A DNA stretch of 64,000 bases from Terebella lapidaria (Eukaryota > Annelida > Polychaeta > Terebellida > Terebellidae), in NCBI GenBank assembly GCA_949152475.1, contig OX424562.1:19220209-19284208 (forward strand), in the 5' to 3' direction. The notes below the pieces were generated by a model, which had not been told where the DNA came from, did no database searches, and saw only the letters and a program-made list of their open reading frames with translations. Shown in pieces: positions 36,487-49,700 of this stretch; position 1 is the stretch's first letter, and each line of letters opens with the position of its first letter. A program made the translations under genes and the position numbers.

Positions 36487-39084
36487 AGGGCATTTCGGCC
36501 CGAAATGCCCTTATGGTTTTGTCTGGTTTTTTTTTTTTTTTTTTTTCTTCTTTTTTTTTTACTTTCCGCCGTTTTGGTTTCCGATCAATAACTCGGGAAC
36601 GCCTGAACGGATCTTGTCCAAATTTACACCACTGGTCAGAAATATTACATGGAAGACCCCTATTGTTTTGGAGGCGGCTCCGGGGTCCGTGAGGTCCGTG
36701 AGGATGAAATCAAGGTTTATTTTGAGACTTGGTTTCCGATCGATAACTCAAAAAGTATTCATGCAATGGCAAGTATTCTATGCATGGGAGTTCAAATACC
36801 ACCAGGGAAGAACCCTATCGATTTTGGGATCAATCCGTCGATCGACCTCTGACCTAGAGCTCGGAAGAATTTTTGCTGATTCATCCTTGAGGCTTTCATG
36901 CATATCTCGGAAACGGTGCATCGTAGAGCGAAACGGAGCTCAATTTCGGCCTCCTGGCACTAGACAAACTAGTCTAGAGGGTATCTTGGGTTGAAACGAC
37001 CCCTGGTGTCGAATTTTTTTTTGCCGACTCGGCACTTCCTGTTCGGCCTCCTGGCACTAGACAAATAGTCTAGAGGGTATCTTGGGTCGAAACGACCCCT
37101 GGTGTCGAATTTTTTTTTGCCGACTCGGCACTTCCTGTTCGGCCGTATCTCGGAAACGGTGCGTCGTAGAGCGAAACGGAGCTCAATTTCGGCCTCCTGG
37201 CACTAGACAAACTAGTCTAGAGGGTATCTTGGGTTGAGACGACCCCTGGTGTCAATTTTTTTTTCGCCGACTCGGCACTTCCTGTTCGGCCGTATCTCGG
37301 AAACGGTGGGTCGTAGAGCGAAACGGAGCTCAATTTCGGCCTCCTGGCACTAGACAAACTAGTCTAGAGGGTATCTTGGGTTGAGACGACCCCTGGTGTC
37401 AATTTTTTTTTCGCCGACTCGGCACTTCCTGTTTGGCCGTATCTCGGAAACGGTGCGTCGTAGAGCGAAACGGAGCTCAATTCCGGCCTTCTGGCACTAG
37501 ACATACTAGTCTAGGGGTATTTTGGGTCGAGACGACCCCTGGTGTCGAATTTATTTTCGCCCACTCGGCACTTCCTGTTTGGCCGTATCTCGGAAACGGT
37601 GCGTATTAGAGCGAAACGGAGCTCAATTCCGGCCTTCTGGCACTAGACAAACTAGTCTAGTGGGTATTATGGGTCGAGACGACCCCTGGTGTCGAATTTA
37701 TTTTCGCCGACTCGGCACTTCCTGTTTGGCCGTATCTCGGAAACGGTGCGTATTAGAGCGAAACGGAGCTCAATTCTGGTACTAGACAAACTAGTCTAGG
37801 GGGTATTATGGGTCGAGACGACCCCTGGTGTCGAATTTATTTTCGCCGACTCGGCACTTCCTGTTTGGCCGTATCTCGGAAACGGTGCGTCGTAGAGCGA
37901 AACGGAGCTCAATTCCGGCCTTCTGGCACTAGACAAACTAGTCTAGTGGGTATTTTGGGTCGAGACGACACCTGGTGTCAATTTTTTTTTCGCCGACTCG
38001 GAACTTCCTGTTTGGCCATATCTCGGAAACAGTGCCTCGTAGAGCGAAACGGAGCTCAATTCCGGCCTTCTGGCACTAGACAATTAAGTCTAGGGGGTAT
38101 TTTGGGTCGAGACGACCTCTGGTGTCGAATTTTTTTTCGCCGACTCAGCACTTCCTGTTTGGCCGTATCTCGGAAATGGTGCATCGTAGAGCGAAACGGA
38201 GCTCAATTCCGGCCTTCTCGCACTAGACAAACTAGTCTAGTGGGTATTTTGGGTCGAGACGACCCCTGGTGTCAATTTTTTTTTCGCCGACTCGGAACTT
38301 CTTGTTTGGTCATATATCGGAAACGGTGCGTATTAGAGCGAACGGAGCTCAATTCCGGCCTTCTGGCACTAGACAAACTAGTCTATGGGGTATTATGGGT
38401 CAAGACGACCCCTGGTGTCGAATTTATTTTCGCTGACTCGGCATTTCCTGTTTGGCAGTATCTCGGAAACGGTGCGTCGTAGAGCGAAACGGAGCTCAAT
38501 TCCGGCCTTCTGGCACTAGACAAACTAGTCTAGGGGGGTATTGGGTCGAGACGACCCTGGTGTTGAATTTATTTTCGCCGACTCGGCACTTCCTGTTTGA
38601 CCGTATCTCGGAAACGGTGCGTCGTAGAGCGAAACGGAGCTCAATTTCGGACTCCGGTCACTAGACAAACTAGGCTTAGGGGTATTTCGGGTCGAGACGA
38701 CCCCTGGTGTTGAATTTATTTTCGCCGACTCGGCACTTCCTGTTTGACCGTATCTCGGAAACGGTGCGTCGTGGAGCAAAACGGAGCTTAAGTTCGGCCT
38801 CCTGGCACTAGACTAACTAGTCTAGAGGGTATCTTGGGTCGAGAAGACTTCTGGTGTCGAATTTTTTTTCACTGACTCAGCACTTCCTGTTTGCCGTATC
38901 TCGGGAAACGGTGCGTCATAGAGCGAAACGCAAAGATGCCTAAGGGCGGGGTATGTCACTTAAACTTTGACCACGGACAGTTTCAGACTCATCATGGTTC
39001 TAGACACGGTCTCTTAGGTATATGTTAGCTGGGAATAGAACTCACACGAAATGCCCCAAGGCATCTTCAGGCCTTGACGTCTAG
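36487..39084 (+). mobile_element. Helitron2/Helentron-like non-autonomous element A
   Basis: The 5' end is the hairpin AGGGCATTTCGG/CCCGAAATGCCCT, followed by a long T-run. The 3' end has the sub-terminal inverted match CGAAATGCCCC, then a small hairpin CAAGGC...GCCTTG, then ACGTCTAG. Host bases at the two sides are T and T. This order (sub-terminal repeats, central tandem array, 3' hairpin, CTAG, insertion at TT) is known for HINE/pearl-like elements of the Helitron group. The centre is a 147-bp tandem array (36900-38930). It has no open helicase or Rep gene, so it would depend on enzymes in trans. Confidence 0.7.
36900..38930. repeat. ~147-bp tandem array inside element A
   Basis: About 13 to 14 copies of a monomer with TATCTCGGAAACGGTGCGTC, GTAGAGCGAAACGGAGCTCA, CACTAGACAAACTAGTCTAG and GCCGACTCGGCACTTCCTGT. 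Starts such as 37145 and 37292 are 147 bases apart. Because 147 is divisible by three, long open frames run through it (37522-38482), but they are only the monomer translated repeatedly and are not genes. Confidence 0.9.
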
Positions 39085-39423
39085 TTATATCAAAAGGATT
39101 CATTTGAAATTACATTTAGGTAGATGTTTGCCGATGAAAAGTTTATTCAAAATTTGGAGTTACCGGTAGTTCATGCATTGTGTTTTGCTGTGAATAGAAT
39201 GGAATTTGCCTATACGAATGCTGTATATGCGTTAAAAACTCAAAGAGTTGACAAGTGAAATCGAAATTAATAAAACAATAATTCCATGTTTGCATTTTGT
39301 GAAACGTATGCCTCGAACTCAAAATTACATTCATGTATTCAAGAAGTGTGCCAAATGATTCCTATGATTATCGACAGATGCCAATATGCTGAAGATATTT
39401 CACAAACTCACTAACTTGTTATT
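39085..39423. other. Spacer between Helitron-like elements A and B
   Basis: AT-rich sequence with no gene, repeat or RNA that I recognise. Confidence 0.4.
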
Positions 39424-40405
39424 AGGCATCCCGATTGAAAATCGGGAGGCCTTATGTTTTTGTCTGTTTTTTTTTTTTTTTTCTTTCTTTTTTTTTTTTT
39501 TTTTTTTTTTTTCTTCCGCCGTTCGGTTTCCGGATCATAACTCTTGAACGCCTTAATCTATCTTTCCGAAATTTTCACAGCTCATCCGAAATACTTTGCT
39601 CCTAACCCCTATTGTTTTTCGTCGAGACCCGAAATCCAAGATGGCCGCCAGCCGCCATTTTGGAAAAAAAAATCGGGCGATTCCTGTCAATGTCATAATT
39701 TGATTCAGGCAATTTCCAGGGGGAAAAAATTTTTTGGGTGTATTTTTTTTTGGACCCCCCCCCCCACCCCCCTCTCCCTCCCCCACCTCCACTGTCAGCC
39801 AGTCTAATCTGCATATGAATGTAGCAATGTATCAGTGACTTGTATGCACTGCCCCTCTTCCCCCCCCCCCCCCCCCCTCTCCTGTCCCCTCACCCCAGTT
39901 TACTATACTAACACCAACAAGTTGGAACAATGCCCTCCTTCCCTTTCTAAAGAAAACAATAGGTGGTTATATAATGATGACCCAAACTGAAGATAACAGC
40001 TTTGAAGGTCTGCCTGGGCCTTGGTTGCCGGTCAATTGTTCATTGTATTCAGTTAAAACAGCACTGTGTTTATCTGGATGAAACTACATGCATTGTTTTG
40101 TTTTCTAGCTGTATTTCACATGCAGTGACCAAATTATCATTGTTTTACTTAGTCAGAACCCAGAATAATTTCCTTTTTGCTTGTATCATGAATGTCTGTC
40201 ATGTCTGTACATTTAATACCTATTGAGATTAAAACAAATATCTGATGGACATTTGTCTAGTGAGCAACTGCTATAATTTGAACTCTCACTCCCACCTGTG
40301 TTCAATAATCCTGGTATATGTATTATAATAACAGTCAAGTTTCACCATTAGAAAAGAAAAGAAAAATTGGGGGATGCCACAAAGCCTATAGGCTTTTATG
40401 TCTAG
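39424..40405 (+). mobile_element. Helitron2/Helentron-like non-autonomous element B
   Basis: It starts AGGCATCCCGATT with a hairpin (CCCGATT...AATCGGG) and long T-runs, then GGTTTCCGG-type sequence shared with element A. It ends with the inverted match GGGATGCC, the near-palindromic hairpin AAAGCCTATAGGCTTT, and ATGTCTAG followed by T. It has no tandem array; instead there are C-rich tracts (39753-39795, 39857-39877). So it keeps the termini but not the central satellite. Confidence 0.65.
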
Positions 40406-40669
40406 TTGATATTTACATTTAAATATACATTTAAATATATGGGAGACATGCTAAAAAATTATTTATGAGGAAATGTGCCAAGGATGTCTGACCAGTATGC
40501 AGAAAACATTCAACTACATGTGCATGCATTATAATTTATTCATTTACAACAGTTGTTATTATATATACATGTATTTGAAAGCCTTTTGAAAGATGATGAC
40601 TGAAATAAAGGACTTTGGATATGAAAATTTGGTGTTTCTTGCTTATTCAGGATTCGTAAAAAGGGGGAA
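40406..40669. other. Spacer left of the foldback element
   Basis: AT-rich; nothing recognised. Confidence 0.35.
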
Positions 40670-41830
40670 TAATGAGTAAACTTACACATATACTCTGATT
40701 TTTCTAACTCGTTTACACCGTTTTTTGCTGATATTTTTGCGATTTTTAATAGTATAGTATTATAACTTGGCATACTTCCCCTGGCAGCCAAACGGCACTT
40801 TTCTACTGAATTTCAGACTTCTATGATAAAAATTTTAAAAGTTGGCAATCTTCTCCAATGTTAAATCTCAACCCGAACGGAATCTGAGCATATTTAGGAA
40901 ATTGGTCGAGTTTACATTCCTCAGGATTCAAAGTATTGTTGTAATTTTGGACCATAATACACATTAGGGTGTATTCTACACAAATATGTTGACTTCCAAA
41001 AATTGCACCACTAAAAAAGCGAGCAATTTCAAAAGTTGTGTGTGCCTCCAGAAATTCATTCATGTGGCTATACTAAAGTTCATCTGTCAGTGAAACACGC
41101 TTTTTGGCCATAGTCTTGTTTTGGATAATCAAATCAACTTGAAATTTTGTATGTCTTAATTGGGTATCATGCCGTAATTTTTCACCGAATTTCAGAGTTC
41201 TATCTCAAAAATCGAAAAAGTTGGTAATCTACCCCAATGTTAAATTTCAGCCCCACAATGGAATTTCAGGGTCTGCACACAAAAGCGACTTTTATTTGAT
41301 GTTTGAGTTATTTACTGATTCAAAATAAACATGTTTACCTAATATACACTGCGACTATGCCTTCCGACTTTAAATCAAAGCAATAAATTCATTCTGTACT
41401 GGCATAAACATCATAAAAGCCCTGAATTTGTTGGAATTTGTTTGATCCCAGTTTGGACTGAAATTTAACATTGAGGTAGATTGCCAACTTTTTCATTTCT
41501 TGAGATAAAATTCTGAAACTCGGTGAAAAATTACGGCATGATACCCAATTAAGACACACGAAATTCCAAGTTGATTCGATTATCGAAAACAAAGTTATCG
41601 CCAAAAAGCGTGTCACTGCCAGATGAATTTGACTTTAAATTTAACATTGGGGTAGACTGCCAACTTTTTCAATTTTTAAGATCAAAGTCTGAAATTCGGT
41701 GAGAAGTTGCTGTTTGACTATCAGATGAAGTATGCCAGGTTATAATACGATACCATTTAGCATCACCAAAATATCAGCAAAAAAATGCGTAAACGCGTTA
41801 GAACAATGAGTAGATGTATACACATATTTT
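40670..41830. mobile_element. Foldback element upstream of CERT1
   Basis: Inverted arms pair along their length: CGTTTACACCGTTTTTTGCT (about 40710) with AGCAAAAAAATGCGTAAACG (about 41776); TTATAACTTGGCATACTT (about 40760) with AGTATGCCAGGTTATAA (about 41728); and ACTTGAAATTTTGTATGTC (about 41138) with the inverted GACACACGAAATTCCAAGT (about 41552). The arms are about 550 bp each and meet near 41350. A partial copy of one arm occurs at 42660-42805, inside CERT1 intron 1. Confidence 0.7.
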
Positions 41831-42115
41831 TCTGCATTAATTTTGTAATAAATTACCAAATCCTCAATCAGGCCTATGTGCAAGACTGCAAGTAACCATT
41901 GTGATGTTTGATTGCCTAGTTGATTTTTGCATTCGGCATTTTAGAGAAGAAGAAAAATTGTGGCAGCAATATATGAATATAATTATGAGCAAATGCTCTG
42001 AGGAACAAGAAGTGGCGCGCACACGATTTTCTAAAAGATGTTCATGCAAGAAATTACGGTCGAAATTCCTCCAGTAATTATTCGCTAGACGGCGCCACGG
42101 TCGGCCAGGTATCAG

Positions 42116-42120
42116 CCAAT
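42116..42120 (+). promoter_or_regulatory. CCAAT box candidate of CERT1
   Basis: CAGCCAATCACAGG lies about 127 bases before the CERT1 start codon, in a locally GC-richer stretch with GGCGCCACGG. Position and context fit a CCAAT element; the transcription start is unknown. Confidence 0.45.
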
Positions 42121-42246
42121 CACAGGACACGGATGTGATGTAATATTCATGAGTAAACATGGCGAGGTGTGGGTGTTTTCCCCAGTTTGTGTCACGCGAA
42201 TGTTTTCAAACGCCCGTGTAAATAGTGAACAAACATAGCAAACTAA

Positions 42247-43759
42247 ATGCCTTCCACAATGGCCGAAGATACTAGAGACAGTTTGAGCTTGTCAGACGAC
42301 GAAAATGACGATGAAATTGAAGATGGATACGGGGTGCCAGAAATGGCAGGCACACTTTGCAAATGGACAAATTACATTCACGGTTGGCAGGACAGGTATA
42401 TCGTGTTGAAAGACGGGACACTCAGTTATTACAAGTCAGAGACTGAAACGTCGTTTGGATGCCGTGGAGCTGTCAGTTTGGCAAAGGCCTTGATTACGGT
42501 AGGTATTTAATATTTTCTAGAAATCCCAACTTGTTTTCAAACATTCTACAAGGTTACAATGCCAAGAAACTAAGATCGGTCTACAGGTGACAGGTAATAT
42601 AGATTTATATGGGGAACTCAACTCACTTTTGAGATAGTGTAAACTTATAAAGTCAAGTTCATTTGTCAGTGAAAACTCACTTTTTGGCCGTAGTTTTGTT
42701 TTGGATAATCGAATCAACTTGAAATATTGCGTGTCTTGCCGTAATTTTTCACCGAATTTCAGAATTTTTTCCCAAGAAATAAAAAAGTTGGCAGTCTACC
42801 TCAATGCATTTGATGTAAATCTAAATTCCATTTGTGATTTTAAATCAATTTGATACAACATAATTTTACGTTGAATATGGCACTTTGGTGACAGTCGTTC
42901 CTATGGCAACCCCAAAATTGCAGAACCAAGGGTGAATATATGTGTGTATATACTAGCTAATCAGTTCATGTGCATGTGTACGTAAAAAACATCAGTTGCA
43001 TTTTACATATATCACATATTGGATATTCATGTATATTGTAAGCACCTGTGTGATCTCAATTGTGAAAAGTGAATGTGTATTCCATGGCAATGATATGAAT
43101 ATATTAGCTGCACAAAATAAATGCAGATGAAAACTATCAGTTTGTGGCATAAACATGATATATGTCATGATGAATTAACTTAGAGTGAAATTCTACAGTT
43201 GGTAGAATTATGTGTATGCAATCATGTAATATGTAATATATATTATGCAATCATGTAATATTTCTTCACTTTGATTTTAAAGGGTTTGATCCCGGGTATG
43301 CGGGCGTTGCTGGCTGACATGCGGCTGAGGGAACATTCTCACAATGCAGTGTGCATGAGGCAGGCAGCACCGAGGGCTTTGTGAGACCGTTCCTGAGACC
43401 GTGTGTCTGCCAGCAATACACTGATACCTGGGATCAAACACTATAATAACGTTTTTTTGTCGAGGCAAATGAATGAGTACCCCGATGCCCATAAAACGTT
43501 AACCAACGTAAATACATTCTACGTCTTGATGACCACAATGCCCAGGAAGGAGAGCTTTTGTGTATGATCCAATACCGTCAGCGTCAAACTATATACCAGC
43601 GTTAACTGACATGACACGTTATAATAAAATATAAATTCCTTAATCCATACCCATCAATATTTGTGGCATGCTCGTTGTCACTATTTAATCAACATGGTTT
43701 GTATCAACACGCCAAGCTTCGACATAAAATTTCAATTGAATCTACAATTATTTCAATTT

Positions 43760-43794
<35 letters not shown>

Positions 43795-46700
43795 CTTTAT
43801 TTTTGAACTGCAGTACATAAATTTTGACATGATATATATGATCTATTTTTTTTGCAAAATCTAATGAAGTTACAGGAATCTTTTGGCTCGCGCCAATGCT
43901 GTATTAATTCCTGATGTGGGTCATCTGCTTGAATCTCTGCATGGGATAGTTTTGAGGAATTGAGAAAAGCCATCAATTGTTCCCTAATGGCTCTGTTATC
44001 AGGATGTTGAAGCCGGTTAATGGCCGGTTTCCTTTCTGTGGGATTTACTGAGTGTATTATCGTTTGTAGATAACAGGATGGCATTGTAGCTATTTGCCTT
44101 TGAAGTAAACAACAGAAAGGCACATCTTGGGAATCTTCAATGGCTTGGCCAGTGAGATATTTGTTTCAGCTTGCACGGACAGCTGTGTTGAACAAAACCG
44201 GCCAAATTTTTTTGTGATCTACAGCAGAATACATTTTATGCCCTTGCAGTTCAGCATTCTTGTTTGTTCTGTTCAAATGTGTTGCATATAACTGTATTAA
44301 ATGATGTACATGTGTTGATATCAACTATTAGTAAAAAAACCTGTCATTAGAAATAATAGGCACAATGTCAGAGATGTACATTTGTATGCCCGTGGATAAA
44401 ATATGACTTGTGTATAAAGTAAAAAATTATGTTTCAGAATACAATGTATTATTATGTGATTGATGTATTTGATATATGCTTCTTCAAATGTATGTATACT
44501 ATACTGGGTACTACATGATGAATTATGCCCTTTCATCAGGTCAGGTTATTCATGTACCGGTACGATAATATCACTTGAACATGTACTAGTACATGTATGA
44601 ACCAAATATTACATTAACCAAATACTGCATTGTACTGGGATTTATTTTGCACGGGTCCTTTCACGGAACACGAGTTTACATATATAATAAATATATATAT
44701 ATATATATACCCGGTACTGACGCATATCAAGTAGGAAGTGTTCAATTCTATAAACCGTGACTTTGAGTCAGGGTATTTTAACACTTTTTATGCAACACTT
44801 TCAATCTTTCTGACATTGAACATCATCATAAGTACATTTATATGTACTACAGGCGAAGTAGCTCTTGTATTCTTCATGTCCATGTGCACAGTTACCACAG
44901 TATAGCATATTCATATTTGATTGTCATTTCATGTGTATTTTGAATATGCATGTAATTGTAATTATATACACAAGAATATAATCTGTGATTTTTTACACAA
45001 AAATATAAATTAATCTTGTACAATAAATTCGGAAAAAAAAATAGGTTGAAAAAAATTCAAAAGCATGTTGTGGGTTGGTGCATTTTTATTGTGAATTTTG
45101 GTGATTCATTCACTCTTGATTTTGAATGTGGGAGTCACTTGCTCTTTAATACATTGACAAGAACGATGACATTTCATGTATTTGTGGGCAGCTGTCCCAC
45201 ACATCTTCCAGTTGCCAAGTCTAGGGACCTGTTGTGAGAAGGACAGCGGTGGAAGAGAGAATTGTAGAAAACATCAAACATTTGGCTCGTACATTAGCTT
45301 CTGGCATCCGAGACATTCTTTCCACTGTCAAAATAAAATATTTGTGGCCCGTGCATAGTTGTGCCATTTTGGAGTGACACTTAGTTGGTTGTTGACTGGT
45401 GTTGCAAATTCCTTTGCTGGAAAACAACTCAGGCGAAAATATATAAACAACTGTGTAACAGTATATTTGAGGCTTGTAATAAATTAGCAACAATAATAAT
45501 ATTGAATAATAACAGGAACAAACTGTTTCAAAAGCCATCACCTTATCGAATGATCTACTGTACTTTTATTCTATGTTTGGCTTTTCGAGGCAGTTTTGAG
45601 CTTGTGGTTTGAAATGATGTTAATAGAATAATTGTCCACTGCACTGAAGCACTGTGACTCATATCAATGTGATACTTCTCTTTTCATCAACGGTGCAGTA
45701 AAGCCACAAAAAACACTGCAAAGCTATCCTCAAATGGCATGTATGCTCACACTTTGCCAAAGTCATGACCTGATATGGATGCACGTGAAGCACTACAAAG
45801 CAAAGGGTTAATATTTAGGCCAGATTTTCGGAGGTGATATTTATGCACAGTGCTCACGGTTATGGTGTGGGCTGCATTAACCCTTTGCCTCTTTTCCCCC
45901 ATTGCATCCGCCTTGTCAATATTTATAAACACTGATGGCGGGATGACCGTTTGAGTGACTGATTGCTGATAGGGGGCGAGTGTGTTTGTCGTGTAAATAT
46001 ATCGTGGAGTACAGTGCGGGCGTACTCACATGTACTAGTATACTAATAACCAGAACATCTATGTCTTGGCAAACTGGACAAGAGACAGTACATGTAATTG
46101 CCTATGTTTTGTAACATTTTCTCTAATATATCATGTATATACATGTACAATGTATATATTGTATGATATAATATGCCTGTATACTGGTACATATATGCAA
46201 TTTATGCATCACAATGTTTTTCTTTCTACATAGCAGAGAACTCACTGATGCTTCAGTTTCTAGGTCACTTGACTACTAACTGCATTAATGGGCCAGAAAT
46301 AATGGGCCAGAAATCCTTGCAACACTGAACATGCTGGAGAAACTTGTACTACAAACTTACCTTTCAAGGTCACTCATTGATACAAGGATAGATCTGATAG
46401 TAAATTTATTCACTATATTCACAGTGGCTGATTCATTCAGTAGTGGAAAATCTTTTCAAGCCATTGCTATCATCTTGTTCATAATTCAGGGTTAGAAAAC
46501 ATTCTGCTGTCTGTGGGCATATTATTGTTTTCGTAATTAGTGCATCTGGAAAATTGGAACATGACTTTATACACGTAGCTCTCAAGTAGATCTGCCAAGA
46601 TTTTTTTTTTACTGAATAATTTTTTCTCCATAGAAACATATAGCACAGTCATGTGTGGAGAACGAACAGTTGTGCACCATTATCAACGTAATATTAGTAT

Positions 46701-49700
46701 TTTATTACGTTTAGTATTAGTGTTTTTGTGCTTACCCCACATCCCCAAGAAAAAAACGAAAACCTGAGAAATTCCTTTCGCAGAACGCATCTACCAGTGA
46801 TCTACCAATCTGGTTCTAATCGGTGGCCTGCAAAGTGTGAAATCGGCAGCCCACACCCAGTGATTTCCTTGTCCCTGGGGGCACACCTACCGCTCACAGT
46901 ACTTTGGGTGATAATGGGATTGGCATATAGTGGCACAGGGAGCAGCCACGCCTGTAAATTTGCTTGTCCCTCCCACTGTCCGACACATTGTATTGCAAGT
47001 AGTGTAGCGTTTTAATGTAATAGTCATATTGTAGTCTGCATAGACTTGCATAGAAGAATTGTATCATATTTACTATAATAATATACATTTACCAGTATTT
47101 AGGAATAAACATAATGTGGTGTTTGAAGTATATTGCTTAAATATACAGTAGAACAAATTTTCCAAATGGGATTTACCAGTACGCAGAAATATCTTCCATT
47201 GTAAAATTGTATGAGCAATTACCATTGATAACATATGCCATCAGGGTGACTAATTGGCCAGGGACAGCCAATCAGTTGTAGAAAACTACTGTATGTGATG
47301 TGAAAACTATGTACAAACAGTCAGTCAACACAAAATTACAAATTCAATTAGCCAGTACTGATCCTTAGGACACCTGATATCTATAGATCATCAATAATAC
47401 TGATCAATCAATTGGTTATAGCCTAATTGCAATGATGAAAGGTGGGCGTGCAATTATACCGATTCGATAGGGAAGCTACAATCAGAAATCCAATATCTGC
47501 GTCTGTCACTTTCGCAGATGGCCCCTGTGCTATATGCCTCATTTTCCAGGCCTTTTATCTACACCTATTTGGGATTATTGAATCACTGAATAATTAATAG
47601 CCGGTTTCCCAAGCCGTGTTTGATGTTGGTTGATTATGTGGAGTCCACAGCTACCGGGACTGCCTGCAGTTGACATCACAATAACTGTAGGGGGGCATTT
47701 CAAGTGTATTGGATAGATCCAGCCAAAGCATTCAGCATTTGTACATACATGTAATATCAGGTCACATCTTCAAAGTAAGCTTCAACTGGACCAATTTCTT
47801 TGCTCCTGAAAACCAGAAAACCTGCCAATGTAGGATGCGAATGGGTAGGGAAGGGGGGTTGTATGAGTACAGGTTATGGTTACATGTATGTGTCCTTAAT
47901 TTCGCGTAATCAGGAAATCATGATTTTCCTGTTACGTCATAAGAATAAGAACATGCAAAGTTATGTGATGTGCTTATAAATAGTGTTCTGTGCTGAGGGT
48001 GGAACATTTCTTTAATTAGAAACTAATTGTATAATCGCTGTGATGTAATGAAAACATTGTCTAAGAAATGTAGTGTCCTTCATGTATTGGTAAATGGAAT
48101 GTAATTTATCTGTCTTTTCACAAATACTCTGTCATTTGGTGTCTTATGAGATACAACTTGAAAGACATTATATTGGTGCAGTTATCAAACAGTTTTTTAC
48201 AGTGATATTTTACTGATAATAGATTGATATTTTGACTGGCAGACTTCATTGTTCAAATAAACGTGATGCCTATCAATGTATTTATATCTCTATTGTTGAC
48301 AGGGTATATTGTTTACTGGACCAAAGCACAATACAAAAGCACCAATAGCCAAATGCTAGTATCTATTGTGCAATTAACATAGGAAAACCTGTACATGTAA
48401 TTTCAATTGTGATGTCTCTCATTGTAATAATTTTGGTGTTTGACTCATTGTGTTACAAAGGATTTTAGGTGCAAACTCAAAATCAACGATGGATTTTAGG
48501 TACATTTTTTCAACTGGTAAATAAAGGAAAAGATAAGATATGAAAATAATAACAAATATACGAATTGTATTGTTTCTTCTAATATTCCTGATTCAGCCAA
48601 CAAATGGGACATTTAGAGGCAGGTTCTGTACAAACTGTTCATCCTTTTGTTTAGGAGCAGTTTGCTTCATCTGCGCTGGTGTGAATTCACGCCGAAGATA
48701 ACGTTGCATAGGTCATTGGACCACATGTCACAAAGCCTTGGTCATGAGTCATACAATTTGCAATGTACAATTCCCTCCACCATAATCATCATAAATGTTA
48801 TATTTTGATAGCATTTAAAAGGGATTTGATGTAATCATTTTGTTCCATATACATGGTTTTATGTGTCAACGTGAGGACAGTTTTCAATGTTTTATTACAT
48901 GTAGTTTGCAATTATCATTTTGTTCCAGAACACCAGTGTTTGAAATACTAGTATATACCACAGTCAACAAATCTTGTGAGCCTGATGTCATTAAATGCTT
49001 TAATCAAATCTAAAAAAAAAAATTATTTTCAATATTATTATCGGTGTGAAAGTTTTCATGCATCATGTATAGTTTTTGAGTCATCGCCATCTAGTTCATT
49101 ACAATGATTCTGCCGACAAACTTCGAGTGTTTGTCTTGTCAAAAGTCACATGTATTTTACATGTACGTGTTATATTTTCAAGTTTTGATCTCGTGCCCTC
49201 TCCAAGTCACGTGTCGCTTGAAATTCATCTGGTACTAGTACTTTAGTTTTTAATATGGGTTGATTCATTGATGGTTGAGCATGTGATCACAAAACTGGAC
49301 TGTCTGCTTTAGGTTTTATTGTAATCATTGTAAATTGTGAAAAAATTGAAGTAGATTTGATATAATCAGTACCCAACATAAATGGGAATCATGAAGTCTG
49401 TTGAAAAACAGCCCTGTAATGCAAGACTTTAAACATTGCCGTGCTTAAAAATAGGTGATAGTTAATACATGTAGGTATTTTCAGGAAGTCATTAGTATAA
49501 TATCCATTTGTTGAAAATAGCCTTGATAATCATGATGTTTAAAACAATATAAAAACCTTGCTATAAAATATGGTACAAGGAATACAAGCACAGCATTTTT
49601 TTCTGCAAAAGTGGGGGGTGCTGTTCTATCAGGGCACATGCTTCTATTAGAAACAATATAGTACATTATATTGCATGTGATCAATTTAGAAATTATGTTG

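Noticed and set aside
37522..38482. Long plus-strand open frames with repeated residues in the 37-38 kb region
   Set aside because: They are the 147-bp satellite monomer (49 codons) translated over and over; the length is a multiple of three, so stops are avoided by chance of period, not by coding.
46728..47015. Gene in CERT1 intron 1
   Set aside because: Short frame starting with a non-ATG codon, no motif, no splice context; consistent with chance.
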